A stretch of DNA of 64,000 bases from Lepidurus packardi (lineage: Eukaryota > Arthropoda > Branchiopoda > Notostraca > Triopsidae), in contig JAKZAN010000005.1 in NCBI GenBank assembly GCA_023053545.1, positions 5,208,001 through 5,272,000 of the forward strand, in the 5' to 3' direction. Below the pieces are notes generated by a model that searched no databases, was not told where the DNA came from, and was given only the letters and a program-made list of their open reading frames with translations. Made by a program: the position numbers and the translations under genes. Positions 40,301 through 51,494 of this stretch are shown here, one piece after another. Numbering within the stretch: position 1 is the stretch's first letter; every line of letters begins with the position of its first letter.

Positions 40301-43091
40301 AATGTCTAACTGAGGCTGACAACTTGCAAGGTGGTGGAAAACTATTCTGACAGTTACAACGCTAATACTGGGAAAAAAGCCCAGATCGTATTCTAATTTC
40401 CTACTTTAACTACAATTACCTACGATCTAGACCAGAATATAAAGGTTTACAGCGTAAACCTTTATATTGTGATCTAGACCAACTTGAAAAGCGTTCCTCA
40501 ACCGCAATTAAGCGAAAGATTGAGTTCGCCTTTTGAACATGTTTTTTGTACCTTACTTAATTGCACATAATTCATAGCTCTTCTTTCATTAAAGAAAGTA
40601 ACAAAATCCTATTTCTGAAGCAACACGCCAAAAATTCTGGCCGAGAATGTTCATAACTCAAACAGTTCAAAACTTCAAGATCTGTGATGTTACTGCGACC
40701 GTTACTAGTTCAAAGGATTATTAATCCTATAATTTATTAACCATTTACTACGCTAAAAGAAAAATTCGCTATCAATGAATATGCGCTCCAACACGTCAAA
40801 GTAGATTGAAAGCACCTTTTTTTATGTCAATTAGAATTTCAAGACTCCCTTCATGAATTTTAGAAATGTACACAAAGCGAATTCTTTCAAGTGCTTCATT
40901 ACCTCACAATTTCCCTATTCAACATACACTAACAAGAAAGAAACCTAAAAGGACGTCCTGAGTTACGCACACACATGTGGTCTGCATCAAAAGCCGGATG
41001 GGTCACTTGACACCTGTCTCGACTGTCTTGTTCCTTCCCAAATAATTGCTCTTCCCAAAGTTTCTGATCCAAATCCCGGTATTTCCTTCATCCTTTTGAA
41101 AGCTTAAGAAACGCCTATAATAAATGCGCAACGTTATTTTTCGTCTCAAACTTATGCTCATGCACGTAAAATTCCCCAAGTCTGAAATTATGAAATTCCA
41201 ATATGTTCGTAACTTACACTCTTTCGACGAAGGAAAACCGACCGGAAAACCCTTAAAATGAGATTTCTCCGTATTTCCCGGAAACTTAACAGCAACTGCA
41301 CATCCGTATTCTCAATTCCATTTATTTTAATTTTGTCCTTAAGAAAATCTTTCCAATCACAACTGAAAACCACAAATCTAACAGGATACGCCAATCCCGC
41401 ATTTTGTGCCGATCTTGAATTTTCAGATTCGGAAAAACGTTAAAGTGCTTCAATTAGGTTTTAACCCACTTAAAACGACTCGAAATTCTTAGAAGCCGAA
41501 ATAAATAAATAAAAAAACATCAATGAAAAATGAATACTAGATGAATAAGCAGTTAAATAGGTCAAAATGATGCCCGTTGTGGTAACTTCAGCGCGACGTA
41601 AGCTTCAAAAGGTGAGAAAACGAACAAAACAGGTTTTTCGAGATTCTCACTTATTTTCATCAATTTTTTCTGATTCCAGCCACGTCACGGCGAAATCAGT
41701 TATGCTAAAGATTTCCCTTGCGCACACAAGCAAACACGTATCTGATCTCTAAGTTTTTTGGCGCGGCAAGTGTTTCTGCAACACATGTCCCAAATTACGC
41801 TCCTAACCAGCGACTTCTCATACTCAGCAATCCTAGCTAGTTATACCGTATCCCAAAAAACTCCACAAACTCCACGAATGGGCAAGTGACCTTCAAGACC
41901 AGCTTTCAAACGTCCTTATAAGGCTACAAAACTTCCAAGTCGAAAACGTAGCATCACTAGGGGCAGATTGACGTTCACCTTATACATTCCCACATTTAAC
42001 TTGGAATTTCCAACCCCAATTTGCATTGAATATATGCAATACTCTGCGGAAAACCCCTCATTTCTATTAGAAACATACTGTTAATCTAGTTTTTTTCCAG
42101 GTTTGAGCAAAATAAAGATTCCCTTTCAATACTTTCATATTTAAATTGGAGTTTTTTTCTGCTTATTTAAACGGGTAGCATTGGGTATTTCGGTACAGCC
42201 GGGTGTGGGATTTGTCAAAAATAGGCGGTTACAAACTCGCGCCCTTTTTCCCGTCTTCTCACAGCAAACATGTCTTTTCCTGCCTCGGCTCTGCATTATA
42301 TACACAGTCACATACGGCGGGGGGAAGGGGGGTGGCCCAAAATAACCCAGACCTGTGAGCGTACTAAAACCTCCCTCGTTTCGTTTCTAAAGCGTGAATG
42401 GATGGGAAACATGGCTTCTTTGGGGCAAGAGACTGTTATCTTGCTTTATAGTATGATAAGAACTCCCACCAAACAAATCATTGGGGGGGGGAGGTCTTTT
42501 CTCTGTACCGAATCAATGTTTTGGGTTTCAATCTTTGGAAGGAGACTGACAACAGTTTAGTGGAAATAAAGAAGTTTCTTGTCTTCTCGTCCCTGGGATG
42601 ACTTAACTCCAAGATGTTGTTTTTCGAATGTAAAAACGTGTATGACGTCACGTGCGTGGGAGGATGGGTAAAATGACCAAATAGGGCGGAAACCAGTCTA
42701 GGATAATGCCTTTTGGGTTACACGGAGTGTATAATAAGAAACTATGATCCTCCTTTAGATCCTAATCCTTAATTTTGATGGGGCTAACTATACATTTCTC
42801 TGACAATAACACGATTTTTAAACAGTTCCAGGAAATTTTGTGGTTTTTAAAGCCCATTATGTTGCGGTAGAGAAAAGCCGAAGCGAGAATCTTGGCCTAA
42901 TTTCTGGCGCATCCAGAGGATAACATAACATCACGGACAACGCCAGAAATGGTATAGTAGCCAGCTGCATAACATTATGGCTGCTGGTGGCCAAATGGAT
43001 TCGGTTTTAGGATTATACGTGTCGAGGCAGAAATATTAGACGGTAAAGTTCAATGTTATCGGGGAAAATTAAGGTGGTATAAAGAACTTAC
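37367..43091. other. Talin upstream region, probably a long leader intron
   Basis: 5.7 kb without a supported gene. An acceptor-like TTTGATTTCGCCAG lies just upstream of the talin ATG (about 37420). Contents seen: an imperfect palindrome of ATAACTATA units at 38691-38746, a (CT)9 run near 39450, a perfect 15-bp hairpin at 40436-40468 and several G- or A-rich runs near 42300-42490. Open frames here (e.g. 122 codons at 39660) show no family resemblance. Confidence 0.4.
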
Positions 43092-43250
43092 CGTTTTAAA
43101 ATAGCGTAATCTATCCAGCACTTTAGATCCACAACACGACACGCCCCGCGGTTCACCAAAACTGTCAGATGTTGTTGCGAAGGAGAGAAAAAGAGGCGAG
43201 GCTAGGCCGCTGTTCTGAAAATCCTGCCGCGAACTGCGGACTAACACGTT
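43092..43250 (-). promoter_or_regulatory. Candidate 5' UTR exon (possibly talin)
   Basis: On the minus strand a CpG-rich segment with pyrimidine run CTCTTTTTCTCTCCTTCGC ends at a strong donor ACGGTAAGTTCTTTAT (donor at 43091). The next minus-strand gene is talin, whose ATG is 5.7 kb away with an acceptor before it. This is an inference from signals only. Confidence 0.35.
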
Positions 43251-44228
43251 ATTACGGGTTTTGTGTTACGATTCCCGTTTTCGTTATTTGGGGTACCATA
43301 AGCTGTAGTGACTGCGATCACGATGTTTTTAATTAAATTTTAAGTGTTCACTGAATCTTATTACCTGGTTAAAGCTTAAATAAAAGCTCTCGTTAAAAAT
43401 ATATATTTATATTATCAGTATGTCGTATGCATTCACTGCCAAACTGTAAATTTCATATTTGTGAGGAAAAATTAAGCAATTTTTTACTTAAATTTCGAAC
43501 ATTATTGCTCGAATTTCTGTATTGTTTGACATATAATTCTTCCTCGGAAACCACTTCGCCATTCCAAGTTCGTTTGTATTTTTTTTTCAGTAGAAGGGTA
43601 TACCATATTTATTCGTGTTGATCGGAGTCACCCCAAACTGAAATATCGACGTAGGTGCACTTAAATGATTAATGTAAGGTTTGAATAGCACCAACATTGA
43701 GTTCGATTGTTAACCATCGAAATTGGAGATGCTTTTAACTTGAAGTGTGAAATAAGGAGGCGAACTTGTATTATATTCTAAATTACTTTTGCTTTTATAG
43801 CTATCATTTTATGTGTATAAAAACTGTCAAAGGTAATGCGTGAATATGAATAAAAAAAAAAGCTGATCTAAATTTCATGTTTCTTATCCTAACTGCCCCG
43901 CTTTATCGAACCTACATAAAAGAGCAATAAACCGGCTCTTCGTAAGAAAGGACATAATTTTTGCTTTTTTATATCGACATTATCCGAGGTTCTTTCTCGC
44001 TTGTCCGAAGCATTCATAACTCGGGACTTCCGATAGCCCCATCCGAAGCTCTATAGGAACATTCGGTGAGAGGGCATTTGTTAGTATAGTTGTAGAAAAG
44101 TCTTCTCTGACTTTTTTTTTCTTCTTTTACTTAGGCTCTAGAACTAGTGCTCCAGTACTTCTTATGCTCTCCCTTCCAAACCCACTGTGAGTTGGAATCC
44201 TTTTGCTTCTTTCCCCTGTCACAATTCA

Positions 44229-44331
44229 AAAGGATGAACACTGGAGGGAGAAGCTGGCAACGCCGCTCGATTTCCTGGAGAAGCACTTCCGGACACACTT
44301 CCGCCACGAGGCCCGGGAAGAAGGGAGAAAC
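44229..44331 (+). CDS. Possible coding exon, unknown gene
   Basis: After a pyrimidine tract and AAAAG, the frame from about 44229 reads KDEHWREKLATPLDFLEKHF then RTHFRHEAREEGRN and a stop at about 44331. The composition (amphipathic, charged) looks like real protein, but no start exon was found upstream and no family came to mind. Confidence 0.25.
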
Positions 44332-45478
44332 TGATAGTTTGGGAATACCCAGGAATAAAGGAATAAACTCTCGGATGAGACGATTCCTTCCATTTCATAT
44401 AAATTTTTCTTACATTCAAGTCATTCTATCTTAAAATAAAACTTACTTGATGAATTACGCGAAAAAAGGACTAATTAAAAGCATCTCAATTATGCCAGAG
44501 GAAGGACGTAATCGCGAAATCTTCAAGAGAGACCGAATTTAACGATATACTGAAGACATTAGCATAGTTATGGTTTCTCAGATCTTATCGATTGGTAAGA
44601 GGGAGGGATTGCAAATAGAACCAAAGCCAAAAAAGAAGCCATCGTCTCTACTGCTCATCTCCTCGGTTCCGCGTTCTGCACGGTCGATGGAAATCTTCAC
44701 CCTATGATAACCAAAGTGTTATCGATAAAGTCAGTCGAGTGTTACGGCCTCCTGACCGAGCAAGAGGAGGGTGCAAATCTAAAGAGGCTGTGTATATCCC
44801 CCACTTCTTTCCCCTCAGATTCTGGGGGTTGGGGCTGTGATGGATGCCAACTGTCTACCAAGCCATCTTCAACGATGACAAATTGGCCCGACCCATACAA
44901 AGAGATCGCTGCTCTTTCTTCTTCACAAACTTCGTTGTATCTTCTAGTTACTGCCAATACCATCCTTTTTTGGGAAAAATTACCTTAAATGTAAAAGTAT
45001 TCGAATTGTTAATAAGTTTAGAACGCGTTCATGAATACATGATTATTTTCGCGCAGTTTTCTTGATAATAAGTACAACTTTTGTATAGAAGAAGCCATTA
45101 AAAACGACATTGGAGCCTATTACTATGGTGTAAATGCGCTTCGATATAGCTCACGTTCTTAACCCAATGTCTGTTAGTCTTATTTTCAAGATTTCACGAC
45201 AAGAGAGGGGACGCGTATCCATTAGCAATATCAGTTTTACCATAGAATGAAAGGCTTGTAAGTAAAAGAGGGATAAAGGTAACGGAAGGTCGGGTACTTC
45301 ATGAGGCATGTGACAATTTTCGCGGTTGTTGATTGCGGAATTTTCTACATCCATTGAATGTCTTTCTAACAAATAAAAATGCTGCTTAGGCTATTGTTTT
45401 TCATGGCGGTATGCCCAAGCTGCCTATAGCTTTTTTTTAACCAGTAGTTTTCTCTTTTACCCTTGTCCCATCGTTGCC

Positions 45479-45631
45479 AAGAAAAACGATTACATAGACG
45501 TCGGAGGGCCTGGCGCCAGCACGGCGGGCGCCCTAGGTTTTGCTTTGCTTGGTTATATGGCGATAAAAAGAACAGAAAGCAAGCCAGAGGAGCGAGTAAG
45601 AGACAAGAGAGATGCTCATGCCGGGACCTAA
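45479..45631 (+). CDS. Possible coding exon with one membrane segment, unknown gene
   Basis: After a long pyrimidine tract ending GCCAAG, the frame reads KKNDYIDVGGPGASTAGALG, FALLGYMAIKR and SKPEERVRDKRDAHAGT, then stop. It looks like a short membrane segment followed by a charged tail. No upstream exon identified; could be the 3' exon of a gene that includes 44229-44331 or chance. Confidence 0.25.
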   Translation, partial: KKNDYIDVGGPGASTAGALGFALLGYMAIKRTESKPEERVRDKRDAHAGT

Positions 45632-45639
45632 TTCAATCA

Positions 45640-46825
45640 CGAAAGTCTAACAGCAACCGGGAGAAAGCCATTGACGAGGCTGCGGGTGTTTGGGAGGTTT
45701 TGCAGCAAAATGGGATCCAACGCTTCTGTCTTCACTAAAGGAGATAATCTTGACAAAATAAATGGTTTGGGCTTCTTACAAGCAAGAGCTGTATACTTGT
45801 ACGCATCCACTTACGCTATCAAATCAGACCTAGTTGACTAACCAGCGTTGCTTTAACGTAAAATTAATTAAGAGAGAAATCAAATACAGCCACATGAGTT
45901 TTTTGAACTTGGTAAGTTGATTTGTTCGCAACTATTTTATAGTTATTCGACTTGTAATTTACAGGATTCTTTAACTAATTTGAAACAAATTACAAGTCGT
46001 GCAAGAAAAAACGCGCGCCTTCAAAACCCATATAATAGGCTTGTCATAACTTTGTTAACATAACGTTAATTTGCTACAGCAAATACAAGAACTGTTCATA
46101 AGGAGAGCAATCCTACTGATCCTTACTCAAAACTGGTGCCTGATCATTTTATAGTAGAAATAAAAATATTAGGGGAATTTACGCAGGGGCCACCTAGAAG
46201 ACTTTCCTAGGCGTACAAATACCAGACTTGATTTTTCTAGCTACATATTGTAATGATTTGTCAAATATTTTTACAAGATTTATTTTATATCAAAACTATC
46301 GGTTTTAGATGTTTTAAGTAATTTTTTATCATAAAGATATACAACAAAAACACAAAAACGTGCACTCTGAAATATTTCCTCGATCTTTGTATTTTAAACA
46401 AGGTAATGGCGGAAGATCACGGCCATTTTTCACCCGTTACCACATCGCATTTGCACATTCATACACTTCTACACATGTTTTTTTGTTGTTGCGTCCATTG
46501 AATAATTTTTTCTAGCTATCTAATACGTAAACCTTAGACCTCGCGGCTGTGCCCGGAACTGGAATTCAATTTTACCGTAACCAATGTCACATCACAGAGT
46601 CAGATCTACCTAAAAAATATCCCCTTCACCACACAACACACACCCAAAAAAAATCTCTTCCAATTGTAGGTCTTCTGGGCAACAAGGCAGTCAGACTCAC
46701 TTGCCTGTTTTTCAGGCGTTTTTAAGTAAAATAAATTAAAATCGATAACCGCTTCGATTTGTTTATCCCCATCCCAAATTGTTGCACTTTGCACAAGCCC
46801 ACCAAACGGATAGGTCCATGGCCGA
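45640..46825. other. Intergenic; LMAN1 3' region
   Basis: No gene seen. A 13-bp inverted repeat CGACTTGTAATTT (45948-45960) pairs with AAATTACAAGTCG (about 45987-45999). Confidence 0.4.
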
Positions 46826-48959
46826 TTAATAAAATTTCTTAGATTGTACTTCCTTGTTATCCCTATCATAAAAACGAAATAACTTGAGAATTAGACAAAA
46901 TCTTAATATTTTGTGCTTTTACCTGTAAATGAAGAATCCTATGAGGAGAATCAGCTGAATTGCTGCGAAAACCAAAAACACGGTAGGAGAGAGGCAATTG
47001 GAGGCGGGGCACTCAGTACTGGCCGCTCCAGCGTTCACTTTCTGGGATGTGAGCCCCAATTCACGTCTAACATGGTTCAAACCATCTTTCAAGTCGTTCA
47101 AGGTTGATTGCAGGTGATCGTAACCAATTGTCTGTACTTGGGCTTGCCCAGTACCTGGTTTGGCTTGGTTCTGGAGAATCGTATTGGAGCGCTGATGGAT
47201 TTCGGTCACATACGCTCTAAACAGTTGCCTCGAATCATTACATATGACTCTTAAATAACCTAATATATTACTTTATCTCCCTTGCTGAGCCCACAATGTC
47301 TCTTTGGTTCGCCAAAATCGCCTCCAAATCCTGACGGCGGATACCATCTCCAGGAATGTGCGGAGCACCAGGTTGAGGTGGCAGTTGCGCTTGTCCCACT
47401 ACGAAGAAACACAAAAGATAGGTACAATTCGAAACAGCAAGTAATTTACTTGCTACCTTGTCCACTTTGAGCGAGGGCAACCAATGAGAGAGTTCGCTCC
47501 TGTCTTCCTACAATTTCATCTAATTTGGCACGTAAATCATGGATAGCTTCAAACATCTTGCTCTGGCCTGTGAAAATCTGGCGCAGTTCTCTCTGGTCGT
47601 CAGATTCGTAGTACTCATCCGCATTGGGTTCTTCTTTAGGTTTCGCGTCTGGGTGTTCCCTAACGTAAGCTTCCTGCTCTCTCTCTAATTTGGCTTGGTA
47701 ATCTTGGAATTCCTGAGAGAGCTTCTGCCGTTCATCCTCAGACATGGCCGTTGCAGCTAAAGAATCTGGATTGTGCAAACTGAACGTGGAGAACTTCAGC
47801 ACATCATGGTCATCTAGGAAAATATTAAAAGCAAAATGTAAAAACTGGTCGAAAAACAAAAATATATGGATAAACGTAAAGGATAATTATACCAGCGAGG
47901 CCTCCAGTGGCAGCAGAGACGCCAAAATAACCATTTTTAGGCAGCACGACGTTATCAACACGAAGACACATCTCATAATCCTTTTCCGAATTGGACATTC
48001 CACTGTGAAATAAGACCGTCAACGTATTTTGGTAGTACTCGATCTTGGCACGGACAGGGAATGGTTTGTTACGGAAATCTCTTAAACAGCCAGCGAGCTG
48101 TTGCGTGCTTCCATCCCTAAGGACAGATTGTTAACAGTCAAATTTCTTAAATTATGAAAATAAGTTACATCTGGTGATCGTAAACTCTGGTTCCATCATT
48201 GGACATGGCCATAACATAGGGGTTGTTGTGCTTATTGTCATTATCAAAGGAGTCGAAAAAAATGCCCAAACCGTTCCATTGGTCAGAGGAGCCGAAAACT
48301 GGTCCTTCGACTCCCCTCTGCTCTGTGTACCAAAATGCCTAAGACGAATAAGTGCATTTGAAAGAGCTTTCCTTTCCGTATAAACTGAACTTACTAAACC
48401 ATCGGCGCCAACACGACCTCTGCCAGTAACTCTGAACACCATCTCTACTTCCCACCAATCAAAGTTAACTTGATTTTGAGTCCATATAGAACCTTAACAA
48501 GATTTTGAGTTATTAAATAAACTGTTTGTTTTAGTAATTAACTACCTTTTTGGCTTCTAAGAGACGGAGTTATTCGGACCATCTCTTCATTGGCAATAGC
48601 ATCTTAAAAAATTGAGGTTTATTAGTAAGGCTCTTAAGAGACTATACGAATTTTAATTACTTCCTGAATAAACCCAGAAGGGCACACTTCCATCTTTTTG
48701 TGCAAGATATGGAGGTTTAAAGCTGTACTTGTACTCAAATCGGCGGTGAACATTCTGTGCATTCAGGACTACGATTACCAATAGCAATAACGGGACTACA
48801 ATTTGTTGGCTCCATCTTAAATGGAAATAATAATATTAATGTTTGATCTAAATAGCTCACCGGTAGTACCGGTGAGCTATTTAGAAATTTGTACCGGCGG
48901 TACAAATTCCTAATTTATTTAAAAACTGTTGCTCATTACCTCCATGTGAATTTAGCCAT
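46826..48959 (-). CDS. LMAN1: L-type lectin cargo receptor ERGIC-53
   Basis: Type I membrane lectin that carries glycoproteins from ER to Golgi. Ten exons (48959-48940, 48815-48661, 48602-48546, 48492-48398, 48338-48169, 48116-47893, 47813-47457, 47398-47272, 47216-46923, 46862-46826) give 511 aa. Seen: a signal peptide (SQQIVVPLLLLVIVVLNAQN); lectin domain with NFDWWEVEMVFRVTGRGRVG, GPVFGSSDQWNGLGIFFDSF, DNDNKHNNPY and GYFGVSAATGGLADDHDV; a coiled-coil stalk; a membrane anchor (PTVFLVFAAIQLILLIGFFI); and a tail ending SKKFY, a KKxx ER-retrieval signal (KKFF in vertebrates). The first exon is 20 nt and the last 37 nt, both fixed by phase. Confidence 0.95.
48848..48908. repeat. Two adjacent palindromes in LMAN1 intron 1
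   Basis: The first (48848-48884) is a perfect palindrome with 18-bp arms, starting CTAAATAGCTCACCGGTA, around a single G. The second (48886-48908) has 10-bp arms AATTTGTACC around GGC. Together they fill half of the 124-bp intron. Confidence 0.9.
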
Positions 48960-49339
48960 GATTTAGCTTGAGTGTGATGATTGGTAATACTAGTAAAACA
49001 TACGATATAATTTGTAGGTTTATAATTTAAATAAACCCGATAAAAAACAATCAACTACAAAAGATATGGTACAACTTTCCCAGGCTATAATCCGCAAGCA
49101 GCCATCAGCGCCACTGTGCCGATTGCCAACGTGCACAGTTTAGGTGATCGCTTGTAAAGAGCTGACAAAACATCCGACGGGTATGTCTTTAACTGTTGGC
49201 GTCACTTATCGGTAAACTAGAGAACTACCAAGCACGTTTTCGTGTTTAAGCCGGTTTTCACCAACAGCGCTCGCGCTCCAGCGCTGACAAAAATATGTCT
49301 GCTTGATTACATAGAATATCAGAAAGAAAAGTGAGAGAA
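48960..49339. promoter_or_regulatory. Bidirectional promoter region LMAN1 / FIP1
   Basis: The two start codons are 380 bp apart on opposite strands, with no other gene. A GC-rich CAGCGCTCGCGCTCCAGCGC block lies at 49264-49284, near the FIP1 side. Confidence 0.5.
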
Positions 49340-51295
49340 ATGGCTTCAAAAGAAGGTGAAACTAATGAAGATCAGTGGCTTTATGGAGATTCGGATGAAA
49401 ATGTATCTGGAATAGACGCAGATACAAGTTCTAATCTTGTTCAACCCGAAAATGCCGGCAAACCTGATGTAAACTAAAATGCTTAATTTAATCTTAAAAT
49501 TGAACTTTATACTTTAATAATTCAGTATAATGTTTTTCTCACAGGCAAATGAAGACTTTGAACGGGAGGAAAAAGAAACCCAGCCTCTTAGTGAAGTTTT
49601 GGAAGAACCGATGAGTGCTAAAAACTTAGATAAGGATATTCAAAGCATAGCTGAAGGTATGACATTAAATTGTCTATCAATTAAGCTAATTTTTGCGCTT
49701 TTAAGTTGACGATGAAGAAAAAGACGACGAAGGTTCCCAAGATGCTCCAGCACCTAAAAGAGGTGACGACGATGGTTTAGAAACGATTGAAGATTTCGAA
49801 GATGAAGACAGCGATGATGACGTGAATATCGTAATTGGCGACATAAAGACCGGTCCTGCAGCTTACACCAATTTCAGTGTTAAAAGAGGAACAGCCCCAG
49901 CTCCTACCGGCGACAAAAGCAAAGTAAAAAGGAGAAAAAGAAACTATCGCTTTCTGCAAAGCTAATCTATAATTTTTTTTTGCTAAGTTCACTCCAGACG
50001 AGTTTGAAGGAGTAGGAATGATCAACGGAGTCCCAGCCCACGAGTTTAACTTGGATTCTTTAGAAGATAAACCTTGGCGTAAACCTGGAGCGGATATTAC
50101 TGATTATTTTAATTACGGATTTAATGAAGCCACCTGGCAAGCATATTGCGAGCGACAGAAACGTATGAGGACTTTGGAATCTGGTACTGGTCTTACTCCT
50201 GCCATGGGTCCTATTGCAAAAGTAAGATCCTAGCTCCTGAATTTAAACAAAAACATTCAACAGCTTGTTAGAAGAAATTAGATAATTTAAAAAAAAAATT
50301 TATAGGCTCTGGCCAATTCAGGGTCAGCTACAGGAGGGGCGATTGTCAATGAGAACTCCAAATACTCAGGTGTGGGCGTGGTCAAGAAAGCAGGCCCACC
50401 CCCTGCTCGCAAATTGGCAGGCAGTATAGATGTAATTGGAGGAAATGTCCCAGTTCGTCGAGAGCGGGAAAGAGAACGCGGGGAGAGGGAGAGGGAACGA
50501 GAAAGAGAAGGAGCGCCTCATACTGAAAGTGTAATTCAAGTTATGACGGCCGAAAAAAGAGAATATAGTCGGAAAACCACGTTGCCGGACGTGAGTGTCC
50601 CACCTCCAGGCATTCCTCCGTTTGAATTACCCACCATTCCAACCGTAGTTGGAACACCTCTGATCGTACCTACAATCCCTCCGTAATTTTCTGTTCATTC
50701 GAGTTTTTTTATTACCTTTTTTCTTTTTTGTAGGTTTATGGATCCATATGGAAGCGAGTACTATGGAGAACAGGAACCGACTTATTATAGTGGTTTTGAG
50801 CCGACGCAGGACTCGCAATGGGGGCCGCAGGTAAATTTGTTTAATTAATTAAAAAGTACATATATAATTTTGGTGGCATTAGCCTGGATGGCCTGGTACT
50901 AACCTTTCCATTCCACCGCCAATTTTACCCGGAATGGCTCCGCCTCCACGTAGCCTTATAGAAGGAGATGATAGAGAGGATAGGCTTCGTGAAAAGTGAG
51001 TTTTGTCGGAATTCTTTTTGTATCTGGATTACTAAGAGGATTTTTGAATAGATCTGTTCGAAGGGATGATGATGACCGCGAGAAAGACAGAGATCGGGAA
51101 AAAGAAGACAGGGATAAGGATCGGGATAGAGATCGCGATAGAGATTCAAGAAGAGAACGCGATCGGGGTGAGAAATCTTCGCGCGATGATAAAGATCGTC
51201 GTCGTCGCCATCGCAGTGGAAGTCGTTCGCCTTCCAGTTCCAGTCACAAACGTAAACGTTCGAAACGTAGCCGGGAATCACCTGATCGTGACTGA
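49340..51295 (+). CDS. FIP1L1: Pre-mRNA 3'-end-processing factor FIP1
   Basis: Subunit of the cleavage and polyadenylation specificity factor that tethers poly(A) polymerase. Eight exons (49340-49468, 49545-49656, 49706-49923, 49988-50221, 50306-50682, 50734-50830, 50883-50995, 51052-51295) give 507 aa. Seen: acidic N-terminus with [16 protein letters not shown]; the FIP1 motif [20 protein letters not shown] then [19 protein letters not shown]; an Arg/Glu mixed-charge run; a Pro-rich stretch ([14 protein letters not shown]); and a C-terminal RD/RS-like tail ([17 protein letters not shown]). All features are in family order. It is head-to-head with LMAN1 and 200 bp ahead of bystin. Confidence 0.95.
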
Positions 51296-51494
51296 GATTT
51301 TTAATGTATGTCCTTGTGAAATACACATACCTTTTCCTATAGCAAACCAGCAGAATTGAGTGGCAAATCGTCCCTTATTTTGGTGACCCGCATTTTGAAT
51401 CGAACACATGTATTTTTATTGGTTTGCCATTCGCCTTTCAACTTTTAGAGAAAATTGTAATCTCCACGAGGTCAGGGAAAAAAAACAACAAAAC

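Noticed and set aside
44742..44963. Opposed open frames of about 73-94 codons
   Set aside because: Both strands open, no family signal, no splice context.
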